Notes under the pieces: generated by a model | Databases searched by the model: none | Told to the model about the DNA's origin: nothing | Seen by the model: the letters and a program-made list of their open reading frames with translations, nothing else | From: Pseudomonadota bacterium | GTDB taxonomy: Bacteria > Pseudomonadota > Gammaproteobacteria > Burkholderiales > Burkholderiaceae | Direction: 5' to 3' | Assembly (NCBI GenBank): GCA_023441105.1 | Contig: JAEZQX010000459.1 | Coordinates: 1-11,489 of the forward strand | Length of the DNA: 11,489 bases | Translations under genes and position numbers: made by a program | Part shown: one piece after another, positions 5,827 through 11,489 of the stretch | Layout: each line of letters opens with the position of its first letter | Position numbering within the stretch: position 1 is the stretch's first letter

Positions 5827-7300
5827 CGCCGGACGGCGGACGCCCGAGCAGGCCCTCGTAGAGTTCCCGGTACTGCACCGCGGCGGCAGCCCAAGAATAG
5901 TCGCGCGTCATCGCGTCCAGCATCATCCGCTGCCAGCGCGGCTTGTCGCCGAAGACGGCGATGGCGCGGGCAATGGCAGCCTCCAGCGCGGCTGGGGTGG
6001 GCCGATCGAAGACGAACCCGGTCGCCGGCCGCGCGCCGCCGGGGCCATCGGCCGGGAAAGCGTCGGCATCCACCACCGTATCGGCGAGCCCGCCCACCCG
6101 CCGCACCACCGGCAGCGTCCCGTAGCGCAGCCCGTACATCTGGGTCAGCCCGCAGGGCTCGAAGCGCGACGGCACCAGGATGCCGTCGGCGGCCGCGACC
6201 ATCCGGTGGGCCATGGCCTCGTCGTACGCCAATTGCACCCAGACCGATTGCGGATGCGCCTGCGCGGCGGCCGCGAAACCCTCCTCCAGGTGCCGGTCGC
6301 CGGTGCCCAGCACGATCAGCTGCCCGCCCATGCGCAGCAGCGCCGGCAGCGTCGCCAGCACCAGGTCGGTGCCTTTCTGGTCGGCGAGCCGGCTGACCAC
6401 GGCGAACAGGGGCGCGTCCGGGCGGGCATCGAGGCCGGCGAAGGCTTGCATCGCCGCCTTGCAGACCGCCTTGCCCTCGAGTTGGTCGGGCGAGTAGTTG
6501 GCCGGCAGCCATGAGTCGCGCGCCGGGTCCCAGACCTCGTAGTCGACGCCATTGAGGATGCCGACCAGCCGGCTGCGCCGGGCGCTCAGGACGCCGTCGA
6601 GCCCGGCACCGAACTCCGGCGTGCGGATCTCCTGGGCATAGCGCGGGCTGACCGTCGTGAGGCGGTCGGAGAACACCAGGCCGGATTTCATGAAGTTGCC
6701 CCGGCCGTGGAATTCCAACCCTTCGGCACTCAGCAGCGCCGCCGCCAGCCCGAGCTCGCGGAACTCGCCGAGCGGGAACTGGCCCTGGTAGGCGAGATTG
6801 TGGATGGTGAAGACCGTGCGCACCGGGTTGGCCGGATGCTGCTGGAGGTAGGCCGGCGCCAGGCCGGCGTGCCAGTCGTGGCAGTGCAGGATGTCCGCCC
6901 GCCAGGTCGGGTCGAACTCGCCGAAAGCCAGGTGGGCCGCCGCCCAGCCGAAGGCCGCGAAGCGGCGATCGTTGTCGCGCCATTCGGCGCCATCCGGGCC
7001 GAGGTACGGGTTGCCGGGACGGTCGAACAGCCAGGGCGCGTCCAGCAGGTAGGCGATCAGGTCGCTGCCCGGCATGCGACCGCGGCGGACGACCAGCTGC
7101 GCCGCGCCGAACGCCGGCCCGACGCTGGCCACCGGCTGCAGGCCGATCAGGCCGTCGCGGATCGCCGGGATGCCCGGCAGGACCAGGCGCACGTCGACGC
7201 CCTGCGCACTGAGGACGACAGGCAGGGCGCCGGCGACGTCGGCAAGTCCTCCGGTCTTGAGGAGCGGGAATACCTCCGCCGCCGCATGCAATACCCGCAT
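5807..7300 (-). CDS. glgA: Glycogen synthase (ADP-glucose, GT5)
   Basis: 497-residue cytosolic glycosyltransferase that adds glucose from ADP-glucose to the non-reducing ends of alpha-1,4-glucan. Length is close to the usual ~480 residues. The N-terminal Rossmann domain carries KTGGLADV (residues 15-22, the ADP-glucose-binding Lys). Then come HCHDWHAGLAPAYL, NFMKSGLVFSDRLTTVSP and ILNGVDYEVWDP. The C-terminal domain has VVSRLADQKGTDLV and SRFEPCGLTQMYGLRYGTLP, with the catalytic Glu in the latter. The start is the first ATG and gives the conserved [13 protein letters not shown]. Its Shine-Dalgarno is poor; instead the ATG overlaps the TGA of a 36-codon frame that begins at the end of glgC, suggesting coupling. 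It lies 106 bases after glgC. No key residue is missing. Confidence 0.96.
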   Translation of the reverse strand: MRVLHAAAEVFPLLKTGGLADVAGALPVVLSAQGVDVRLVLPGIPAIRDGLIGLQPVASVGPAFGAAQLVVRRGRMPGSDLIAYLLDAPWLFDRPGNPYLGPDGAEWRDNDRRFAAFGWAAAHLAFGEFDPTWRADILHCHDWHAGLAPAYLQQHPANPVRTVFTIHNLAYQGQFPLGEFRELGLAAALLSAEGLEFHGRGNFMKSGLVFSDRLTTVSPRYAQEIRTPEFGAGLDGVLSARRSRLVGILNGVDYEVWDPARDSWLPANYSPDQLEGKAVCKAAMQAFAGLDARPDAPLFAVVSRLADQKGTDLVLATLPALLRMGGQLIVLGTGDRHLEEGFAAAAQAHPQSVWVQLAYDEAMAHRMVAAADGILVPSRFEPCGLTQMYGLRYGTLPVVRRVGGLADTVVDADAFPADGPGGARPATGFVFDRPTPAALEAAIARAIAVFGDKPRWQRMMLDAMTRDYSWAAAAVQYRELYEGLLGRPPSGVNAASG

Positions 7301-7410
7301 CAGGCCTGGCGTCGCGCGGGCAGGCCCGGCGGATGGCTCGTGGTAGCACGGCTGGACGGCCGCCTGCAGGACCGCCGGCAGGCCGGCACGGCGCCGGTCG
7401 CGACCTTCAT
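7300..7410 (-). CDS. Possible 36-codon bridging ORF between glgC and glgA
   Basis: ATG at 7410-7408 overlaps the glgC stop as ATGA, and the TGA at 7302-7300 overlaps the glgA start as TGATG, so one frame exactly fills the gap. The product ([14 protein letters not shown] and onward) is Arg/Pro-rich and resembles nothing I know. Its composition looks like untranslated GC-rich DNA. It may carry ribosomes from glgC to glgA rather than make a useful peptide, or it may be coincidence. Confidence 0.3.
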   Translation of the reverse strand: MKVATGAVPACRRSCRRPSSRATTSHPPGLPARRQA

Positions 7411-8663
7411 AGCGCCTCCAGCATCGCGCGGGTGATCAGGGTGACGCCGTTGGCACTGCGATGGAAGCGCGAGGCGTCGAGCTCCGGATCCTCGCCGACC
7501 ACCAGCCCTTCGGGAATTCGGCAGCGATGATCGACGATGGTCTTCGTGAGGCGCGCATGGCGGCCGATGTCGACCTCGGGCAGCAGTACCGAGCAATCGA
7601 CCTTGGCGTAGGAATGCACCCGGCAGCTGGAGAACAGCAGCGAGCGGTTCAGCGCGCCCGAGATGATGCAGCCGCCGGACACCGTGGACTCGATCGCCAT
7701 GCCCCGCCGGTCGCCGTCGTTGTGCACGAACTTGGCCGGCGGCAGCTGCTCCTGGAAGGTCCAGACGGGCCAGTCGCGGTCGTAGAGGTTCAGCTCCGGC
7801 GAGGTGGCGGTGAGATCGATGTTGGCTTCCCAGTAGGCGTCGACCGTGCCGACGTCGCGCCAGTAGTGCGTCTTGCCGGGGCTGTTGAAGACGCAGCTCA
7901 TCTCGAACGGATGGGCCAGCACGTGGCCCGCCTTCACCGCCCGCGGCAGCACGTTCTTGCCGAAATCGTGGGCCGAGGTTTCGTCGAGCATGTCCTGCTG
8001 CAGGACGTCGTAAAGGTAGTCGGCCGAGAAGATGTAGATGCCCATCGAGGCCAGCGACCGGTCCGGCTTGCCCGGCATGTGGGGTGGATCCACCGGCTTC
8101 TCGACGAAGTCGGTCACCCGCCGGCTCTCGTCGATGGCGATGACGCCGAAGTCCGATGCCTCGCGGCGCGACACTTCGATGCAGGCCACGGAGCAGGGCG
8201 CACCCTCCTCGACGTGATCGGCCAGCATCCGCGCATAGTCCATCTTGTAGATGTGATCGCCGGCCAGCACGACCACGTAGTCGGGATTGTTGGCGCGCAC
8301 GATGTCGAGGCTCTGGTAGACCGCATCCGCAGTGCCGCGATACCAGGAATGCTCATCGATGCGCTGCTGCGCCGGTATCAGGTCGACGAACTCGTTCATC
8401 TCCGACTTGAGGAAATTCCAGCCACGCTGCAGGTGACGCAACAGGCTGTGCGACTTGTACTGGGTCAGCACGCCGATCCGTCGCATGCCCGAGTTCATGC
8501 AGTTGGAGAGCACGAAGTCGATGATCCGGAACTTGCCGCCGAAATAAACCGCCGGCTTGCAACGTATGTCGGTCAACTGCATCAGCCGGCTGCCCCGGCC
8601 GCCGGCCAGCACCAGCGCCATGGCCCGCTTGGGCAGGCGTCTTTCCATCGAGCGGTAGCTCAT
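7407..8663 (-). CDS. glgC: Glucose-1-phosphate adenylyltransferase (ADP-glucose pyrophosphorylase)
   Basis: Converts glucose-1-phosphate and ATP to ADP-glucose and PPi, the committed and allosterically controlled step of glycogen synthesis; cytosolic homotetramer. 418 residues from the ATG at 8663. Motifs in order: [12 protein letters not shown] (16-27, nucleotide binding), [16 protein letters not shown] (K36 is in the position of E. coli Lys39, the fructose-1,6-bisphosphate site), [25 protein letters not shown] with the catalytic Asp, and DFVEKP with the glucose-1-phosphate Lys. A SMGIYIF substrate loop follows, then a C-terminal beta-helix ending [13 protein letters not shown]. An alternative start is the ATG at 8690 (427 residues). 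Neither has a strong Shine-Dalgarno; 8663 has a weak GACGAG. It follows hutI on the same strand with no visible terminator. Confidence 0.95.
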   Translation of the reverse strand: MSYRSMERRLPKRAMALVLAGGRGSRLMQLTDIRCKPAVYFGGKFRIIDFVLSNCMNSGMRRIGVLTQYKSHSLLRHLQRGWNFLKSEMNEFVDLIPAQQRIDEHSWYRGTADAVYQSLDIVRANNPDYVVVLAGDHIYKMDYARMLADHVEEGAPCSVACIEVSRREASDFGVIAIDESRRVTDFVEKPVDPPHMPGKPDRSLASMGIYIFSADYLYDVLQQDMLDETSAHDFGKNVLPRAVKAGHVLAHPFEMSCVFNSPGKTHYWRDVGTVDAYWEANIDLTATSPELNLYDRDWPVWTFQEQLPPAKFVHNDGDRRGMAIESTVSGGCIISGALNRSLLFSSCRVHSYAKVDCSVLLPEVDIGRHARLTKTIVDHRCRIPEGLVVGEDPELDASRFHRSANGVTLITRAMLEAL

Positions 8664-8723
8664 GTCGGTCACTCGTCTTGTTGACGGCATTATGCAGCGG
8701 CAACGGTCCGGCCGCGGCTCGCC

Positions 8724-9932
8724 TCAGGCAGCCCCGGGCCGGACGACGGTTGCCAGGGGATTGGGCCCGATCATGTAGGCGAGCTCGGCCGGCCGATCGA
8801 CGTTCCACAACGCCAGCTCCGCCCGCAACCCGGCAGCGATGCGGCCGATCTCGGCGCCAAGGCCCAGCGCCGCGGCGGCGTTCACCGTGAAGCCGGCCAG
8901 CGCCTCGGCGGGGGTCAACCGGAAGAGCGTGCACGCCATGTTCATGATCAGCCGCGGCGATAGCAGCGGCGACGACCCCGGATTGAAGTCGGTCGCCAGG
9001 GCCATTCGCACGCCGTGCCGGCGCAGCGCGGCGATCGGCGGCAGCTGCGCCTCGCGCAGGAAGTAGAAGGCGCCCGGCAGCAGCACCGCCACGGTGCCTG
9101 CCGCGGCGAGCGCTGCAACGCCCGCCTCGTCGGCGTATTCGATGTGGTCCGCCGACAGCCCCGCGTGGCGCGCCGCCAGCGCGGCGCCGCCGAGATTGGA
9201 AAGCTGGTCCGCATGCAGCTTGACCGCCAAGCCATGCCGCTTCGCCGCCTGCAGCACCCGCTCGCATTGCGCCGGCGAGAAGGCGATGTTCTCGCAGAAG
9301 GCGTCGACCGCGTCGGCCAGGCCCGCGGCGGCGGCCGCCGGAATCATCGCGTCGCAGACTTCGGCGATGTAGTCGTCGGCGCGGCCGGCGTATTCCGGCG
9401 GCAGCGCATGCGCGGCCAGCAGCGTCGTCACCACGCGGATGGCGTCGGCCCGGTCCTGGCCGAGCCTGCGCGCCACCCGCAGCATCTTCAGCTCGTTGGC
9501 GGTGTCGAGCCCGTAGCCCGACTTGATCTCGACGGTGGTCACGCCCTCCTCCGCCAGCGCCGCGACGCGCGGCCGGGCGGACGCGAGCAGCTGCGCTTCG
9601 CTCGCCTCGCGGGTGGCCCGCACTGTCGAGAGGATGCCGCCGCCGGCACGGGCGATCTCCTCGTAGCTCGCACCCTGCAGCCGCATCTCGAATTCGCCCG
9701 CCCGATTGCCGCCGTGGACCAGGTGGGTGTGGCAGTCGATCAAGGCCGGGGTGAGCCAGCCGCCGCTGCCGTCGATGTGATCGTCGGCGTCGAATGCCGG
9801 TGCATCGGCGCGCGCGCCCACCCAGGCGATGCGCCCGGCGCGCACGGCCACCAGGCCATCCTCGATGGCGCCGTACAGCGCACCGTCCATGGTCGCCAGG
9901 TTGCAGTTGTCCACGACCAGATCCACTTGCAT
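8724..9932 (-). CDS. hutI: Imidazolonepropionase
   Basis: 402-residue metal-dependent amidohydrolase that opens 4-imidazolone-5-propionate to N-formimino-L-glutamate, the third step of histidine degradation; cytosolic. Visible are the metal-binding [10 protein letters not shown] (66-75; His68, His70), [31 protein letters not shown], the metal ligand in [22 protein letters not shown], and the late catalytic [11 protein letters not shown] with its Asp. Length matches the family. The start at 9932 is set by GGAGG (9944-9940) 7 bases upstream; the upstream in-frame ATG at 10058 would add 42 unconserved residues and run into hutF. It is divergent from hutF (130-base gap), which performs the next step, so the pair is probably co-regulated. 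glgC follows on the same strand. Confidence 0.96.
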   Translation of the reverse strand: MQVDLVVDNCNLATMDGALYGAIEDGLVAVRAGRIAWVGARADAPAFDADDHIDGSGGWLTPALIDCHTHLVHGGNRAGEFEMRLQGASYEEIARAGGGILSTVRATREASEAQLLASARPRVAALAEEGVTTVEIKSGYGLDTANELKMLRVARRLGQDRADAIRVVTTLLAAHALPPEYAGRADDYIAEVCDAMIPAAAAAGLADAVDAFCENIAFSPAQCERVLQAAKRHGLAVKLHADQLSNLGGAALAARHAGLSADHIEYADEAGVAALAAAGTVAVLLPGAFYFLREAQLPPIAALRRHGVRMALATDFNPGSSPLLSPRLIMNMACTLFRLTPAEALAGFTVNAAAALGLGAEIGRIAAGLRAELALWNVDRPAELAYMIGPNPLATVVRPGAA

Positions 9933-9939
9933 GCGCCCG

Positions 9940-9944
9940 CCTCC
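9940..9944 (-). promoter_or_regulatory. Ribosome binding site of hutI
   Basis: GGAGG on the - strand, 7 bases before the ATG at 9932. It fixes the 402-residue start. Confidence 0.75.
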
Positions 9945-10017
9945 GCCGTCGAAGTCTGGCATATTTGTCGCGCCGATGGGATCATGCAACGCCCCGCCAC
10001 AGACAGGCACAGGAACC

Positions 10018-10048
10018 GGACAGCGATTTGGACAGCGTCGGGACAGCG
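10018..10048 (+). promoter_or_regulatory. Three GGACAGCG direct repeats upstream of hutF (candidate operator)
   Basis: Exact copies of GGACAGCG begin at 10018, 10030 and 10041, spaced 12 and 11 bases, about one helical turn. They end 14 bases before the chosen hutF start, in the divergent hutI-hutF gap. No HutC-like palindrome was seen. They may bind an activator or repressor, or be a short tandem duplication. Confidence 0.4.
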
Positions 10049-10062
10049 AGGCCGGCACCGGG

Positions 10063-11367
10063 ATGAACCGGGCGGCCCACGAAAGAGGCAGCAGCAGTGG
10101 CGGCAGGATACTTCACGCCCGCTGGGCACTGCTCGAAGGCGGCTGGCAGGCATCGACCAACGTCCTGCTGGGCGACGACGGACGCATTGCAGCCATCGAG
10201 AGCAACGCGCCGCCCGACGATGCCATCCGCCTCGAGCTGCTGGTGCCCGGCATGCCCGATGCCCACTGCCATGCCTTCCAACGCCGCATCGCCGGCCGCA
10301 CCGAGCATGCCAGCGGCGCGTCCGGTGACAGCTTCTGGACCTGGCGCGAGCGGATGTACCAGGCGGTGGAAGCGCTCGATGCGCGCGCGCTGCAGGCGAC
10401 GGCACTCGAGCTCTATCGCTCGCTGCGGGCCCGTGGCTACAGCTCGGTGGCCGAGTTCCATTACGTGCATCGCCTGGGAGGCAGCAGCGCGCAGGAAGCC
10501 GCCTTGGCGCTGGTCGAGGCCGCGCGCGCGGCGGGGCTGCGCCTGCTGCTGCTGCCGGTGCTGTACCGGCGCGGCGGGCTGGACGGCGCGCCGCTCTCGC
10601 CACGCCAGCAACGCTTCGCGCTGGAGCTGGACGAATACGGCCAGCTGCTGCAGTCGCTCGCCGGCTTGGCCCGCAAGCGGCACGACCTGGGCGTGGGCAT
10701 CGCGCCGCACTCGCTCCGCGCGGTCGGCGCCGCAGACCTGGCCGAAGCGCTGAAGCTGCGCGCCGCGATCGCACCCGGCTGTCCGGTGCACATCCATGTC
10801 AGCGAGCAGCTTGCCGAAGTCGCAGCCGCGCGGGAGATTCTCGGCACGACGCCAATCGACTGGCTATGCGCCAATGCGCCGGTCGACCGGTCGTGGGTGC
10901 TGGTCCACGCCACCCATGCGGATCCACAGGAGCTGGCGCAGGCACGCCGGCGCGAGGCGGTGATCTGCGTCTGCACCACCACCGAAGCCAACCTGGGTGA
11001 CGGCCAATTCGACCTTGAACGCTGGTGGGAGCTCGACGGTGCGCTGGCCATCGGCAGCGACAGCAACGTCGGGCTCGATCCTGCCGAAGAGTTGCGCTGG
11101 CTCGAGTACCAGGCACGCCTGCGGCAGCAGCGCCGCACCTTGCTCGTCGACCGGGGCTCCGCACATCCCGGCACCAGCTTGTGGCGCCGGGCGGTGGCCG
11201 GTGGCCGCCAGGCCTTCGGTCATGACCACGCCGGTATCGCGGTGGGCGCACCGGCGGAACTGCTCGAAATCCGGGTCAACGACCCGGACCTGTCCCCGGA
11301 CGAGGCGCTGGACGACCTGGTGTTCGCGCAGCGCGCCGCTCGTCCCGGGCCACCGGTCCCGGCCTAG
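10063..11367 (+). CDS. hutF: N-formimino-L-glutamate deiminase
   Basis: Amidohydrolase that converts N-formimino-L-glutamate to N-formyl-L-glutamate and ammonia, the fourth step of the five-step histidine pathway. 434 residues from the ATG at 10063; earlier in-frame ATGs would overlap hutI. Motifs: [15 protein letters not shown] (His68 and His70 metal ligands), [69 protein letters not shown], and [21 protein letters not shown] with the late metal-binding Asp. The active site is complete. The C-terminus looks about 30 residues short: it stops after [18 protein letters not shown], where HutF proteins usually continue through a VRDVWVAGR-like strand. The stop TAG (11365-11367) lies in the CCTAGG target of the adjacent IS. 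The Shine-Dalgarno is weak. Identity is firm; whether the protein is full-length and active is open. Confidence 0.9.
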   Translation: MNRAAHERGSSSGGRILHARWALLEGGWQASTNVLLGDDGRIAAIESNAPPDDAIRLELLVPGMPDAHCHAFQRRIAGRTEHASGASGDSFWTWRERMYQAVEALDARALQATALELYRSLRARGYSSVAEFHYVHRLGGSSAQEAALALVEAARAAGLRLLLLPVLYRRGGLDGAPLSPRQQRFALELDEYGQLLQSLAGLARKRHDLGVGIAPHSLRAVGAADLAEALKLRAAIAPGCPVHIHVSEQLAEVAAAREILGTTPIDWLCANAPVDRSWVLVHATHADPQELAQARRREAVICVCTTTEANLGDGQFDLERWWELDGALAIGSDSNVGLDPAEELRWLEYQARLRQQRRTLLVDRGSAHPGTSLWRRAVAGGRQAFGHDHAGIAVGAPAELLEIRVNDPDLSPDEALDDLVFAQRAARPGPPVPA

Positions 11368-11368
11368 G
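11363..11368. other. IS481-type target site CCTAGG
   Basis: CCTAGG directly abuts the element end at 11369. IS481 of Bordetella is known to insert at NCTAGN and duplicate 6 bases. Both the hutF stop (+, 11365-11367) and the transposase stop (-, 11366-11364) are read from this palindrome. The second copy of the duplication would lie beyond the window. Confidence 0.6.
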
Positions 11369-11489
11369 TGTGAAGCGTCAAGAGGTTGTTTCTGGACTTC
11401 TTGAGCCTAGTCATGGGTGAGATACCTCCGAGGCCTTGGTGGGGACGGTGCCAGTTGTAGTGGTGGATCCAAGCATCCAGGGCCTTCGA
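11364..11489 (-). CDS. IS481-family transposase, C-terminal 41 residues (cut by window edge)
   Basis: Read on the - strand from the window end, the frame gives ALDAWIHHYNWHRPHQGLGG, then ISPMTRL and NNLLTLHT, then TAG. This is the typical end of the IS481-family DDE transposase (integrase core fold), with the WHRPHxxLGG signature. The last in-element bases read CTTCACA, and the stop TAG is completed only by the flanking CCTAGG target. The start and catalytic residues lie outside the window. Confidence 0.85.
   Translation of the reverse strand, partial: SKALDAWIHHYNWHRPHQGLGGISPMTRLKKSRNNLLTLHT
11369..11489 (-). mobile_element. IS481-family insertion sequence, one terminus
   Basis: The terminus begins TGTGAAGCGTCAAGAGGTTG at 11369, closely resembling the terminal inverted repeat of Bordetella IS481 as I remember it (TGTGAAG, then TCAA, then AGGTTG). 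It lies at the transposase 3' end, as in this family. The element continues past the window. It is inserted exactly at the hutF stop codon. Confidence 0.75.

Noticed and set aside
5730..7349. 539-codon - strand frame over glgA
   Set aside because: Another frame of the same strand as glgA; Arg/Pro/Gly-rich with no motif, while glgA motifs are unambiguous.
7362..7383. GCCTGC/GCAGGC inverted repeat between glgC and glgA as a terminator
   Set aside because: The stem is only 6 bases and no T-tract follows; such matches are common in GC-rich DNA.
7461..8684. 407-codon + strand frame opposite glgC
   Set aside because: It mirrors almost the whole of glgC, has shadow-like composition and no ribosome binding site or motif.
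9933..10062. HutC operator
   Set aside because: I looked for a CTTGTATATACAAG-like palindrome in the hutI-hutF gap and found none.
9015..10328. 437-codon + strand frame opposite hutI and into hutF
   Set aside because: Antisense to the well-supported hutI and out of frame with hutF; composition typical of a shadow frame.
11340..11367. IS insertion as the direct cause of the premature hutF stop
   Set aside because: If CCTAGG is the target duplication, the TAG existed before insertion, so the IS alone does not explain the short C-terminus; an associated deletion remains possible.

Overview
The window is about 11.5 kb of GC-rich DNA. The codon use, the gene families (HutI/HutF, GlgC/GlgA, a NodD-like LysR, an IS481-type transposase) and the GGGGTCAG-type intergenic repeats fit a proteobacterium, most likely a betaproteobacterium or a related gammaproteobacterium. 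I cannot assign a genus from the sequence. No rRNA, tRNA or CRISPR array is visible.

Layout: (1) The left edge (1-1297, +) is the C-terminal 431 codons of a 4-alpha-glucanotransferase (malQ). (2) Positions 1346-4047 hold a tight three-gene + strand block: a divergent Nramp-like membrane transporter, a carboxymuconolactone-decarboxylase-family protein, and a 3-hydroxyisobutyrate-dehydrogenase-family oxidoreductase (3-base gap between the last two). (3) Positions 3993-4554 are a repeat island. Direct copies of a GGGGTCAG(A/G) motif sit on the left and inverted copies on the right, with hairpins between. The stop codons of both flanking convergent genes lie inside it. (4) A LysR regulator (4548-5543, -) converges on the three-gene block. 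Its upstream region carries a plausible divergent promoter pair and a 39-codon small ORF (5707-5826, +) with a ribosome binding site. (5) The - strand run hutI (9932-8724), glgC (8663-7407) and glgA (7300-5807) joins histidine catabolism to glycogen synthesis on one strand. A 36-codon bridging frame links glgC to glgA through ATGA and TGATG overlaps. (6) hutF (10063-11367, +) diverges from hutI; three GGACAGCG direct repeats spaced about one helical turn apart lie just upstream of it. (7) The right edge (11369-11489) is the terminus of an IS481-family element inserted at CCTAGG. That CTAG supplies the TAG stops of both hutF and the transposase.

Function: GlgC makes ADP-glucose, GlgA polymerises it into alpha-1,4-glucan, and MalQ remodels malto-oligosaccharides, so three glycogen genes bracket an unrelated block. 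HutI and HutF catalyse consecutive ring-opening and deimination steps of the five-step histidine route that passes through N-formylglutamate. The transporter/CMD/beta-hydroxyacid dehydrogenase/LysR block looks like a small catabolic module of unknown substrate. It is the best candidate for undescribed biology here because its Nramp-fold transporter lacks the canonical metal-binding motifs. I found no clear defence system or other novel large system.
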